Shown here: positions 17,159 to 25,369 of the stretch, one piece after another
How positions within the stretch are numbered: position 1 is the first letter of the stretch
How the letters are laid out: each line of letters starts with the position of its first letter
DNA from: MWAR01 sp035388825
GTDB taxonomy: Bacteria; Muiribacteriota; Ozemobacteria; Ozemobacterales; Ozemobacteraceae
Direction: 5' to 3'
NCBI GenBank assembly: GCA_035388825.1
Contig: DAOOQQ010000014.1
Location: forward strand, 23,439-87,438
DNA: 64,000 bases
Program-made: the position numbers and the translations under genes
The notes under the pieces: generated by a model
Told to the model about the DNA's origin: nothing
What the model saw: only the letters and a program-made list of their open reading frames with translations
Databases searched by the model: none

Positions 17159-18007
17159 ATGAATATCTGGCTCGCGTGGCTGGTGTTCGGCCTGATCGAG
17201 CATCTGTGGCTTCGGGTCGAGTTCGGCGGCGATGTCGCGCTTGGCCGGCGCATTGCCGCCGCCGTCGAGCACGCGGGGCCACGGGCGTATTTTGCCTCGC
17301 TTCGCACCCATCTGGAGAACGTCGATCTCGTGGTCGCCAACCTCGAAGGATCGGTCCGGTTGCCGGCACGTCGGGCGGCAGGGAGGCGGTTCGACCTCTC
17401 GTTCGAGGAGGCGGCGCTGTCCTGCCTGGTCCCGAGCGGCATCCGTCATTTCGGCCTGTCGAACAACCATGCATCCGACGGCGGTCCCCGAAGCCGCGCC
17501 CGCACGATCGCCGCCCTCGCCCACCGCGGGCTGCACGGGTTTCACGGCGTCTGCCGGGTCACCCGCAAGGGGATTCCGCTGTCGATCATCGCCTGCGATC
17601 TCACGGCCACGCACGGCGGAAGGGCGATCGGCATCATCCGGCAGGAGGCGGTTGATCGGCTGACCTTCGTCTTTCCCCATCTGGGAGCCGAGGACACCGA
17701 CCGCATCGACATCGCGGATCGGGCGTTCCTGAGGGCCTGTCTCGATGCCGGCGCAGCCGGCGTGTTCGGGCATCATCCGCACCGGATCAAGGCGGGCGGC
17801 TCACTGGGAGGGAAACCGGCCTACGCGTCGCTGGGCAGCCTGCTGTTCGACCGTTCCCGCAGACCCGATTGCTTCGGGCTGCTGGTGCGCGTTCACATCT
17901 GGGCTGGGATCCCGGTTGCGTGGGAGCGGTTCATCGTCCATCTGCGGCCGGGAAATCATCAGCCGCTGGTCTGGCCGGGCGGCGCGGGCTTTCATCTGTA
18001 TCGATGA
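17159..18007 (+). CDS. CapA/PgsA-type metallophosphoesterase family protein
   Basis: 282 residues. FGGDVALGRR near the N-terminus, VVANLEGSV, LSNNHASDGG and the late GHHPHRIKA are the CapA family metal-site motifs, normally written as GD, NLE, NNH and GHHPH. CapA proteins act in poly-gamma-glutamate or capsule biogenesis, or other envelope phosphoesterase roles. The usual N-terminal signal/TM is reduced to about 17 residues (MNIWLAWLVFGLIEHLW), so membrane attachment is plausible. It is likely co-transcribed with the DUF3160 gene. Confidence 0.88.
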   Translation: MNIWLAWLVFGLIEHLWLRVEFGGDVALGRRIAAAVEHAGPRAYFASLRTHLENVDLVVANLEGSVRLPARRAAGRRFDLSFEEAALSCLVPSGIRHFGLSNNHASDGGPRSRARTIAALAHRGLHGFHGVCRVTRKGIPLSIIACDLTATHGGRAIGIIRQEAVDRLTFVFPHLGAEDTDRIDIADRAFLRACLDAGAAGVFGHHPHRIKAGGSLGGKPAYASLGSLLFDRSRRPDCFGLLVRVHIWAGIPVAWERFIVHLRPGNHQPLVWPGGAGFHLYR

Positions 18008-18027
18008 CCATTTTTCCTTTGACGCGC

Positions 18028-18062
18028 GGCGCGGGCGAAGCCGTCCAGGCTCCGCCCGCGCC
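18028..18062. terminator. GC-rich hairpin between convergent genes
   Basis: GGCGCGGGCG pairs with CGCCCGCGCC, extended by AGCC/GGCT across one mismatch, with a 5-nt loop. Only a short T-run follows on the + strand, so efficiency is uncertain. Its position between two stops supports termination. Confidence 0.5.
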
Positions 18063-18085
18063 GTTTCTCGTGCGATCCGGCCTTC

Positions 18086-19537
18086 TCAGCGGAAGAAGGT
18101 CGTCACCCCGAACATGAGCTTGTAGTTGTACCCGTAGCGCTGGTCGTTGGTGACCGAAACCGGCACGCCGACCTCGAAGGCGAAGTTCTCGGTGGGCGTA
18201 TACCGGAGACCGGGGGTCACGTCGATCTTCAGGCCTTCCGCGCCCCAGTCCTGGCCGTTGACCTCGGCCATGACCGTGACGTTGTTGGTGTGCGGATACT
18301 CGAGACCGATATTATAGTAGAAAATATCCGCAAGGCCGTCCGGATAGAACTGGGTGTTGGGATCGCCGGTCATCACGTATCCGAGGTTCAGATGGGCGAT
18401 CACGCGCTCGAAGTTCTTGCTGAAGGCGGTGTAGACCTCGAAGTCGGTCTTGCCGGTTCCCAGCCCCTTGGCATCGCTGCCGGTCGGGAATTTGAACGCC
18501 AGGCCGAATGCGCCGCGCGTTTGATACTGAGCGTTATCGAACACCCGGTATTTGAACGCGAGCTTCGAGTCGCCGGTTCCGGATTCGCGGAAATCCTTGG
18601 ACCAGAGGATCCGGGACTTGATGGTGTAGTTGAGAATGGGCAACGAGAGGGCGAACTCGAGGTCGTCCGTCACGGCGTAGTTGAAGAACAGGGGGATCTC
18701 GAGGAGATCGCCTTCTTCGCCGCTTGCCAGGACGCGGTCATACACGCGGTCGAGGGTGAACCAGCTCGAATGGAAGCCCATCTTGAACGAGCCGGCCTTG
18801 CTGACGTCGGCCGAGGTCGTCGTGAAGAGGCCGGTGAGACCCATCGAGTTGCAGGCGAGCACGCGGGAGACGGCTTCTCCGAGAGGCACCGTCATCATCG
18901 CATCGCGGCTCACCGGCGGCAGCGTCGTTCGCGAAGGCTCGGGCAGGCTCGAGACGGGGGGCAGCTTGAGCGGCTCCTGCGAATAGATCTCCTGGTCGGC
19001 GCTGATCGAAGGGAGCGGTGCCGGCTGGTTCGCATACGGGGCCGCCACGGGCATGACGGGCGCCGGGGCCGCCGTGATCATGGTGTCGGGGCCGCTCGAG
19101 ACGACGGGGGCGGAAGAGCGCTTCTTCGTCGATTTTTTCTTCGACGATGAAGACTTTTTCTTCGTGGAAGCCGGCTTTGCCGATGACTTCACGGGAGCCG
19201 TCCCGCTCACCGAGCTGCCCGTATCGGCACCGCCGGTCGATACGGCGGATCCCGTGGTGTCCGACGACGAGACAGGCGGCAGGGAAGCGTCGCTTCCGCT
19301 GCTGTCGGTCGGCGTTGTCGCCGGGGGCAGCGCATCGGTCTGACCGAGGCTGGGGCGGGCATCCGCGGTTCGCCGATAGGGGTCGAGCGGCTGCCGCGAG
19401 ACGCTGGAGATGAAGGAATTGCTGAACCCGGACTGCTTCAGCCGGCTCTGCGTCGCTGGCTGCAGGTATTCCTGCGCACCGGCGGGCAGGGCCAGCAGAC
19501 AGGCGGCCAGGGCCCATACCGCTGTGTTTCTGCTCAT
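18086..19537 (-). CDS. Outer-membrane beta-barrel protein with Pro/Ser and Lys-rich linker
   Basis: 483 residues from the ATG at 19537, preceded by AAGGAGCGAGGC. Signal peptide AVWALAACLLALPAGA. Residues about 60-190 are disordered, Pro/Ser/Thr-rich and include a strongly basic block (STKKKSSSSKKKSTKK). From about 215 there are alternating amphipathic strands (DLEFALSLPILNYTIK, GAFGLAFKFPTG, LNLGYVMTGDP), ending in the aromatic VTTFF-Arg end expected of barrel proteins. The basic linker may contact the periplasmic wall or polysaccharide; that is inference. It is transcribed divergently from the cyanophycinase-like gene. Confidence 0.8.
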   Translation of the reverse strand: MSRNTAVWALAACLLALPAGAQEYLQPATQSRLKQSGFSNSFISSVSRQPLDPYRRTADARPSLGQTDALPPATTPTDSSGSDASLPPVSSSDTTGSAVSTGGADTGSSVSGTAPVKSSAKPASTKKKSSSSKKKSTKKRSSAPVVSSGPDTMITAAPAPVMPVAAPYANQPAPLPSISADQEIYSQEPLKLPPVSSLPEPSRTTLPPVSRDAMMTVPLGEAVSRVLACNSMGLTGLFTTTSADVSKAGSFKMGFHSSWFTLDRVYDRVLASGEEGDLLEIPLFFNYAVTDDLEFALSLPILNYTIKSRILWSKDFRESGTGDSKLAFKYRVFDNAQYQTRGAFGLAFKFPTGSDAKGLGTGKTDFEVYTAFSKNFERVIAHLNLGYVMTGDPNTQFYPDGLADIFYYNIGLEYPHTNNVTVMAEVNGQDWGAEGLKIDVTPGLRYTPTENFAFEVGVPVSVTNDQRYGYNYKLMFGVTTFFR

Positions 19538-19614
19538 GCCTCGCTCCTTGCGGTCCGGTTCGCCCGGACACACTGAGTCACGTCGGCCTCATCGGCACGA
19601 TGCACGAGTTTCTT

Positions 19615-19647
19615 AACGGAATTTTTTCCCGGCCGGGAAATTCCGTT
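19615..19647. promoter_or_regulatory. 33-bp inverted repeat in a divergent promoter region
   Basis: AACGGAATTT...CCCGG pairs with CCGGG...AAATTCCGTT, with a 3-nt T bulge in the left arm. It lies between the starts at 19537 (minus) and 19723 (plus), where an operator for both genes would be expected. A terminator is less likely because neither gene ends here. Confidence 0.5.
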
Positions 19648-19722
19648 GGCGGCATGATAGATTGCCTGCGTTCACCGCCATTCCTCGCCATTCCCCGCAG
19701 CAAGGAACCAGAAAGGATTGAA

Positions 19723-21069
19723 ATGAGCGAACGCCATCGTATGATTCACGGCCTCGGATTTGCCCTGGGCTTGCTTGGATTCGTCATGGCCGTTCTTGGC
19801 CCCGCGGCTGTTGCCGCCGTCGCCGGTGCTCCGGCGGGAACCCTCGTTCTGGTCGGCGGAGGTCTGAAGGTCGACAACGGCGAGATCCTCGATGCCGTCC
19901 GGAATGCCGCGTCGGAACTGTGCGCCAGGGAAGGCGTGGCAAGGCCCCGTGTGGCAGTCGTTCCCTCCTCGTTCACCGATCTGGCCGAGGCACGGGCGGC
20001 TTTCGGCCGGAAGGGCCCGGACAAGCATCACGAGGATCCGGGATACCGTGTCTGGCTCACGAACGCAGGGTTTTCCCCCGTATTGATTCCGGTGACCCAG
20101 GACACCGTTTTCCGGAAGAACAACGCCGCGGAAGACCCGCAGATCGCGGCTCTGGTCGATTCCTGCCAGGTCGTTTTCCTGCTGGGCGGCGACCAGGGAT
20201 GTCATGCCATCTGCCTTCTGCGGCGCGATGGAACCGCCTCCCGCGTTCTCGAAGCCATCCGCGGGGTCTATCGGCGGGGCGGGGTCGTCATGGGCACCAG
20301 CGCAGGCACGCACGTGCTCGCCAACCCGATGTACGGCTGGGGCGAGAGCGGGCCGGCGATCGTCCACGGACAGCTCGAACGGATCGATCTCGCGCAGGTC
20401 ACGCCGGAGCGCGAGGTTCGGGCACGCTTACCGGGGAACAGCGTCTCCCTGCCGGGCCTCGCCCTGTTGCCGTCCGACATGCTCACCGACACCCATTTCG
20501 GCATCCGCGGGCGGCTCGGCCGCCTCGTCGCCGGCCTGCGCGACACCGGCATGCGTTGGGGGCTCGGGGTCGACGAGAACACCGCCCTCTTCCTGCACCG
20601 CGGCCAGGGCATCGTGCGCGGAGAACGCGGCGTCTTCATCGTCGACACCGCTTCGGCAACCTTCTCGGCCGCCGGCGAGCCGTTCCGGGCACGCGATGTC
20701 CGCGTTTCCCTGCTCACTTCGGGCGACTCCTGGAATCCGGCCAACGGAGCCGTCGTTTCGAGCAAACCCCGGGTGAAACCGGCCCAGGCGGCAGTCGCCG
20801 TTTCCGACGACATCTTTTCCGCAAAGCGGACGCCGGATGACGAGCGCGAGAACCCCTACGCGGCCACGAGCGTCCTGCGCGACCTGATCAACAGCCGCGA
20901 AGCCTCGGTCGCAGCGCGGGTGCATCCGGCCGGCTCGTTCGTTTTCGTGAGGTTCCGCAAGACCAGCGAGACGTGGGGCGGCTGGTCATCCACCTCGGGA
21001 TTCACCGTCGTCTCGATGTCCATGGACATCGACCGCAAGCCGTTCAATAGTTCAGCATATCTTCGGTGA
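19723..21069 (+). CDS. Exported cyanophycinase-like S51 peptidase
   Basis: 448 residues; the ATG at 19723 follows GAAAGGATTGAA. Signal/TM: LGFALGLLGFVMAVLGPAAVAAVA. LVLVGGGLKVDNGEI, VFLLGGDQGCH, VVMGTSAGTHVL (Ser193 is the nucleophile) and LTDTHFGIRGRLGRLV match the cyanophycinase branch of S51 serine peptidases. Cyanophycinases hydrolyse multi-Arg-poly-Asp. No cyanophycin synthetase is nearby, so this exported form may use scavenged polymer or another beta-Asp peptide. The last 18 nt overlap the convergent ACR3 gene. Confidence 0.88.
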   Translation: MSERHRMIHGLGFALGLLGFVMAVLGPAAVAAVAGAPAGTLVLVGGGLKVDNGEILDAVRNAASELCAREGVARPRVAVVPSSFTDLAEARAAFGRKGPDKHHEDPGYRVWLTNAGFSPVLIPVTQDTVFRKNNAAEDPQIAALVDSCQVVFLLGGDQGCHAICLLRRDGTASRVLEAIRGVYRRGGVVMGTSAGTHVLANPMYGWGESGPAIVHGQLERIDLAQVTPEREVRARLPGNSVSLPGLALLPSDMLTDTHFGIRGRLGRLVAGLRDTGMRWGLGVDENTALFLHRGQGIVRGERGVFIVDTASATFSAAGEPFRARDVRVSLLTSGDSWNPANGAVVSSKPRVKPAQAAVAVSDDIFSAKRTPDDERENPYAATSVLRDLINSREASVAARVHPAGSFVFVRFRKTSETWGGWSSTSGFTVVSMSMDIDRKPFNSSAYLR

Positions 21070-22113
21070 ATCCGGAAAGAAACGGTCGCGGAGCCAGAAC
21101 GAGACGTTCACGAGACCGATGAGGGCGGGCACTTCGACGAGGGGGCCGATGACGGCCGCGAAGGCGGCGCCGTGGTTGATCGTGAACACGGCGACGGCCA
21201 CCGCGATCGCGAGCTCGAAGTTGTTGCTGGCCGCCGTGAAGGAGAGCGTTGCGGTTTTCCCGTAGGAGGCGCCGAGCTTTGCGGCGATCACGAAGCTGAC
21301 GAGGAACATCACGACGAAGTAGATCAGCAGAGGGATCGCGATGCGCACGACATCCATCGGGATGCGCACGATCAGGTTCCCCTTCAGGCTGAACATCACG
21401 ACGATCGTGAACAGCAGGGAAACCAACGTGATCGGGCTGATGCGGGGAATGAACTCGGCGTGGTACCACTCCTTCCCCTTCGCCTTCACCAGGAGGAACC
21501 GCGTCGTGACGCCGGCCAGGAAAGGAATTCCCAGGTAGATGAACACGCTTTCCACGATCTGGCCCATGGTCACGTTCACCGCCAGGCCGGGCAGGCCGAA
21601 ATACGGCGGCAGGACGGTGATGAAGAACCAAGCGTAGACACTGAAGAACAGCACCTGGAAGATGCTGTTGAACGCGACGAGGCCCGCGCAGTATTCGGTG
21701 TCGCCCTTGGCCAGGTCGTTCCAGACGATGACCATCGCGATGCACCGCGCGAGACCGATCAGGATCAGCCCGGTCATGTATTCGGGGTCGTCGCGCAGGA
21801 AGATGATCGCCAGGAAGAACATGAGGAACGGCCCGATGACCCAGTTCTGTACGAGCGACAGCGCGAGCACCTTCGTGTCCCTGAACACGTCGCCGAGCTC
21901 CTCGTATTTCACCTTCGCCAGGGGCGGGTACATCATCAGGATCAGGCCTATAGCGATAGGTATATTCGTCGTGCCGACCTGGAACCGGTTGATGAATCCC
22001 TCGATGCACGGGATGAAGTAGCCGGCGCCGACGCCGACCGCCATGGCCGTGAAGATCCAGAGGGTCAGATACCGGTCGAGAAAGGAAAGTTTCTGCGTGA
22101 TGCTTTCGCTCAT
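21052..22113 (-). CDS. acr3: ACR3-family arsenite efflux permease
   Basis: 353 residues with about ten TM segments. It matches ACR3: MMYPPLAKVKYEEL, NWVIGPFLMFFLA, GLARCIAMVIVWNDLAKGD (with the conserved Cys-containing helix) and ASNNFELAIAVAVAVF. The family exports As(III) using the proton gradient. It is the last gene of the minus-strand arsenic cluster, 175 nt after the HEATH gene, so it may have some independent expression. Its 3' end overlaps the cyanophycinase-like gene by 18 bp. Confidence 0.95.
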   Translation of the reverse strand: MSESITQKLSFLDRYLTLWIFTAMAVGVGAGYFIPCIEGFINRFQVGTTNIPIAIGLILMMYPPLAKVKYEELGDVFRDTKVLALSLVQNWVIGPFLMFFLAIIFLRDDPEYMTGLILIGLARCIAMVIVWNDLAKGDTEYCAGLVAFNSIFQVLFFSVYAWFFITVLPPYFGLPGLAVNVTMGQIVESVFIYLGIPFLAGVTTRFLLVKAKGKEWYHAEFIPRISPITLVSLLFTIVVMFSLKGNLIVRIPMDVVRIAIPLLIYFVVMFLVSFVIAAKLGASYGKTATLSFTAASNNFELAIAVAVAVFTINHGAAFAAVIGPLVEVPALIGLVNVSFWLRDRFFPDSPKIC

Positions 22114-22288
22114 GATTCCTGGCTCCTGTTACCGGATGATGATCTCCGGCTGAATGACGATCTCGGACGTATTTCCACCGTTCGGCGTCTTGGCTCAGGC
22201 TTTCGCCAGCACCTCGCCGACGGCCCTCGTAAGCTCCTCGAGGATTGACCGTATCAGGGTTTCCGTGGCCCGAATGCAGTCCCCTCTT

Positions 22289-22828
22289 TCACACGGAAGG
22301 GTGCTGCCGTTTGCGCCCGCGCGAGCGGACCCGCTCAGACAGGAACGCATCGATGCCGGCCAGCAGCTCCGTCACCTGGGAAGCGGTCATCCATGGATTT
22401 TCACAATGCGCGCGAATTTCCCGTGCATCGAGGCCCAGCCGGCGGCACTCGGAGACGGCAACCGCGTAGCCTTCGATCTCGGTGAGCCGTCGATGATACG
22501 GTACGGTCTCGTCCCAGACGTTACGCCCCTCCATCACCTGTCGGATATGCGTCGCCTCATGGAGCAGGTCGAGATACAGATCGAGATCGCTTGCGGAGGC
22601 GTAATGCCCGAGCGTGAGGACGACGCAGGGAACCCTGTCGTCGACCCAGCAATAGCCATCTTCGGCAACGAGGCTCACTCTCGTGCCTTCCAGGACGGTC
22701 GTGCCGGGAATCCTGTCCGTGCCGATCAATTCCAGGGCAGGGCTTTCCAGCGCTCCCGGCAGAATGGACAGGAAGGGATGGAGCCCTTCCCCCTGCCCGC
22801 GGATCGGAAGCGGAAACCCGTTCATCAT
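22289..22828 (-). CDS. Unknown protein with HEATH (HExxH) motif in the arsenic cluster
   Basis: 179 residues, starting 4 nt after the arsM stop. No family is recognised. LDLLHEATHIRQ at about 87-98 gives a HExxH metal site (H90, E91, H94), and ETVPYHRRLTEIEGYAVAVSE follows with Glu residues that could supply a third ligand. This resembles small zincin-type proteins. There is no signal peptide, so it should be cytosolic. Tight spacing to arsM suggests a linked role, but it may be a passenger. The 22114-22288 gap after it contains no convincing gene. Confidence 0.65.
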   Translation of the reverse strand: MMNGFPLPIRGQGEGLHPFLSILPGALESPALELIGTDRIPGTTVLEGTRVSLVAEDGYCWVDDRVPCVVLTLGHYASASDLDLYLDLLHEATHIRQVMEGRNVWDETVPYHRRLTEIEGYAVAVSECRRLGLDAREIRAHCENPWMTASQVTELLAGIDAFLSERVRSRGRKRQHPSV

Positions 22829-22832
22829 TTCT

Positions 22833-23714
22833 TCAGACCGGCTTTCGGGCCGTGATCGCGACGCTGGTCACGTAATCCGTGAGCGTCGAGCCGGCAGGCA
22901 GGGCGGCAAGGACTTCGCGGAACAGCGGATCGTTGCCGTCCGTCATCGCGGCGATCGCTTCGGGTTTTCGAACGATCTCGACGGTTTCGAGGCCGGCCTC
23001 GCGGATCAGCCGCTCGGTTTCGCGAATCTCGACAGCCCCGGCGACACAGCCGACGAGGGCGGCGATGGAGTGCACGAGGGATTCGGGAAGCGGCTGAACG
23101 AGGGCGATGTCGGATATCGCGGCGCGGCCGCCCGGCCGGAGGACGCGGGCAATGTCGCGCCAGACCTGCGGCTTGTCGGGGGAAAGGTTCAGCACGCAGT
23201 TGGAGATCACGACGTCGACCGACGCGTCGGCCACGGGCAGGTGCTCGATCTCGCCGAGCCGGAACTCGACATTCGCGAAACCGGTATTTTTTGTATATGA
23301 TATGATATTTTTTCGAGCCTTCCCGAGCATCTCGGGGGTCATGTCGATGCCGATGGCACGGCCTTTCTCCCCCACCCTGCGGCCCGCCACGAACACATCG
23401 AAGCCGCCGCCGCTTCCCAGATCGAGAACCGTCTCGCCGGGTTTCAGCGCTGCGATCGCGGCAGGATTCCCGCAGGAGAGGCCCATGTTGGAGCCTTCGG
23501 GCAGAACCGCCAGCTCGGCCTCGTCGTATCCGAGATCCCGCGCCAGTTGTTCGGGGGCGGCGGCGCCGCAGCAGCCGCTCCCGGAGGAGGAGGACGCGGC
23601 CCCACAGCAGGAACCCGAGGTTCCGAGCGCGACCTTCGCGTAGCCGGATCTCACGCGTTCACGGATGGTTTCAGGATCGTCGAGTTTCACATTTTTACCC
23701 ATGGTTGCCTCCAA
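22833..23714 (-). CDS. arsM: Arsenite S-adenosylmethionine methyltransferase
   Basis: 293 residues (Met5 is an alternative start). SAM-binding VLDLGSGGGFDVFVAGRRVG is followed by the arsenic-binding cysteines: CCGAA and GCCGAAAP near the N-terminus, MGLSCGNP, and VISNCVLNLSPDKPQV. This full set is typical of ArsM, which methylates As(III) to mono-, di- and trimethyl species. The C-terminus (DYVTSVAITARKP) is usual for the family. It lies downstream of ccdA with a 68-nt gap holding a dispersed palindrome. The AT-rich codon run NIISYTKNTG falls in the linker after the SAM fold start. Confidence 0.96.
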   Translation of the reverse strand: MEATMGKNVKLDDPETIRERVRSGYAKVALGTSGSCCGAASSSSGSGCCGAAAPEQLARDLGYDEAELAVLPEGSNMGLSCGNPAAIAALKPGETVLDLGSGGGFDVFVAGRRVGEKGRAIGIDMTPEMLGKARKNIISYTKNTGFANVEFRLGEIEHLPVADASVDVVISNCVLNLSPDKPQVWRDIARVLRPGGRAAISDIALVQPLPESLVHSIAALVGCVAGAVEIRETERLIREAGLETVEIVRKPEAIAAMTDGNDPLFREVLAALPAGSTLTDYVTSVAITARKPV

Positions 23715-23716
23715 CA

Positions 23717-23738
23717 GGGCGGGTTTGAAACCCGCCCC
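23717..23738. repeat. Dispersed palindrome GGGCGGGTTTG-AAACCCGCCC, copy 2
   Basis: Nearly identical to the copy at 6162-6184; the centre base differs. It sits between the arsM start and the ccdA stop, where its hairpin could tune the two halves of the cluster. Confidence 0.85.
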
Positions 23739-23782
23739 TACAGAAGATGAACAATTTCAAAGACGAAACGTCCGGAAAGGAC

Positions 23783-24475
23783 TCAGAAGCGGAGGAAATA
23801 CAGGCCGACGCCGATGATCAGCACGCCGGCGACCCGCTTGAAGGCGCCGATGGCCCGGTTCATGCCCCGGGAATCCGCGAGGGCCTGGACGGAGCCGACC
23901 GAGACGCCGGCCACGAGAATCAGCATCGAATGGCCGATTCCGTAGAGGAACAGCAGCGTTCCGGCCTTCGCGACGCCGATCTCGGGAATCAGGCTCATCA
24001 GCATCAGCAGCACAGGTCCCGAGCAGGGCATCGAGACGAGGCCGAACAGGAACCCGAGCAGGAGAATGCCGATGTACCCGCCCCACCGGAGCGTCGGGGT
24101 CACGGTCACGCCGGGCATCTGGATGTCGAACAGGAGGTGTGCCCCGAGCAGGGCGCAGACGGCCGCGATCACGTATTTCCAGGCCCAGCCCGAGAGATAC
24201 GGCGCGACGGCCGCCGACACCGAGAAGAGCACGGCAAGCTCGAGCGAGAAGCCGATCACGAACAGCGTGCTGAACAGAGCGGCCCGTTTCCAGGGGCTGC
24301 TTCCCCCGGCCGACGCGTAGCCGCCGACGAAGCCGATCATCAGCGGAACGGTGGCAAGCACGCAGGGGTTGAGGGCCGTCAGCAGGCCACCGCCAAACGC
24401 GGCGGCCGGGGCCAGCCAGCCGGCTCCCGACACGGCGTCGGCGAACTGCTGTTCGAGCATGACGAGATCGATCAT
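23783..24475 (-). CDS. ccdA: CcdA/DsbD-type thiol-disulfide electron transporter
   Basis: 230 residues, about six TM helices. The redox cysteines are in ALNPCVLATVP and SMPCSGPVLL, placed as in CcdA. The family moves electrons from cytosolic thioredoxin to the periplasm. Its start overlaps the stop of the exported thioredoxin by 4 nt, so the two probably form an electron relay. In this cluster it may keep the arsenic-pathway thiols reduced. Confidence 0.93.
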   Translation of the reverse strand: MIDLVMLEQQFADAVSGAGWLAPAAAFGGGLLTALNPCVLATVPLMIGFVGGYASAGGSSPWKRAALFSTLFVIGFSLELAVLFSVSAAVAPYLSGWAWKYVIAAVCALLGAHLLFDIQMPGVTVTPTLRWGGYIGILLLGFLFGLVSMPCSGPVLLMLMSLIPEIGVAKAGTLLFLYGIGHSMLILVAGVSVGSVQALADSRGMNRAIGAFKRVAGVLIIGVGLYFLRF

Positions 24476-25050
24476 GGGGCTTTCACCGGCAGCTTTACGC
24501 CGAGCGCTTCGAACTGGCGGTCGATCTCCTCGCGTGGCAGGAACCCCTCGTGGCGCATCATTTCCTTCCCCTGGGCATCATAGAAGATCTGCGTCGGAAT
24601 CATGCGGATGCCATACTGCGCGCCGGCATCCCGATTCTCCCAGACGTCGATGAATTCGACATCGGCAATGCCCGCATAATCGACTTTCGCCTGTTCGAGG
24701 ACCGGCGCCATCTCTTTGCACGCCTTGCACTTGCCGGCGCCGAGATCGACCAGTTTCGGTCGCGGCCCGCTCGTCTGGAGCGACGACGAAGCAGGCCCCT
24801 CACCCGGAGCGGTGACGGTTCCGGAGCCGACCTGGCCGGCAGAAGTCGATGCCGGCAGAGTTTTCCCCGGCGTCGCAATCACCGCCGATGCATTCGGGGC
24901 CGTGCTTGTATCGGTAGCCTGTGAAGCTTCTTCCGCCGTGGCGGGGGAGATCATCCTGCCGCAGGTGCAGTTTCCCGTATCGAACAGATGCGCGGCATAG
25001 AACGTCGCCGCACATAAAGCTATAGCCTTGACGATAGATGTGATTCGCAT
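24472..25050 (-). CDS. Exported thioredoxin-fold protein
   Basis: 192 residues from the ATG at 25050, with GGAGGG 5 nt upstream; a GTG 6 nt earlier is possible. A signal or anchor segment is followed by GNCTCGRM, a Ser/Thr/Ala-rich linker (about 40-95) and a thioredoxin domain with active site KCKACK and cis-Pro loop MIPTQIFYD. It should work on the outside of the inner membrane, reduced by CcdA. The linker suggests it reaches away from the membrane. Confidence 0.9.
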   Translation of the reverse strand: MRITSIVKAIALCAATFYAAHLFDTGNCTCGRMISPATAEEASQATDTSTAPNASAVIATPGKTLPASTSAGQVGSGTVTAPGEGPASSSLQTSGPRPKLVDLGAGKCKACKEMAPVLEQAKVDYAGIADVEFIDVWENRDAGAQYGIRMIPTQIFYDAQGKEMMRHEGFLPREEIDRQFEALGVKLPVKAP

Positions 25051-25081
25051 GCGCACCCTCCATCAGAAATCGCCGAACGAC

Positions 25082-25321
25082 TCATTTCGCCTTTTCCAGA
25101 AGCTGCTTGATCGCGGCCGGTTCGGGAACCTTGCCGGTCAGCAGAACCTTGCCGTCGACGGCCAGGGCCGGGGTCATCATGACGCCGAATTTCATGATCT
25201 CGTTCAGGTCCGTGACTTTGACGAGCTCATAGGAGAGATCCAACTCCTTCGCCGCCACATCGGCGTTTTCGGCAAGTTTTTTGCACTTGGCGCAGCCGGT
25301 TCCGAGAATCTGGATTTTCAT
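25082..25321 (-). CDS. Small redox-active thioredoxin (glutaredoxin-like, arsenic-operon type)
   Basis: 79 residues: MKIQILGTGCAKCKKLAENA, with CxxC (CAKC), and a cis-Pro in MMTPALAVDGK. It matches the MTH895-like small thioredoxins often found beside DUF318 permeases and arsenic genes. A strong GGAGGAAAT precedes the start. It is probably cytosolic and may reduce the permease or arsenate-pathway thiols. Confidence 0.92.
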   Translation of the reverse strand: MKIQILGTGCAKCKKLAENADVAAKELDLSYELVKVTDLNEIMKFGVMMTPALAVDGKVLLTGKVPEPAAIKQLLEKAK

Positions 25322-25369
25322 ATTTCCTCCTGTATATATCAGACAGGCAAGTCCGCCTGAGCCACGAAC

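Noticed and set aside
22190..22270. Small minus-strand frame ending LEELTRAVGEVLAKA
   Set aside because: It reads well at the end but has no ATG, GTG or TTG start outside the overlapping HEATH gene.
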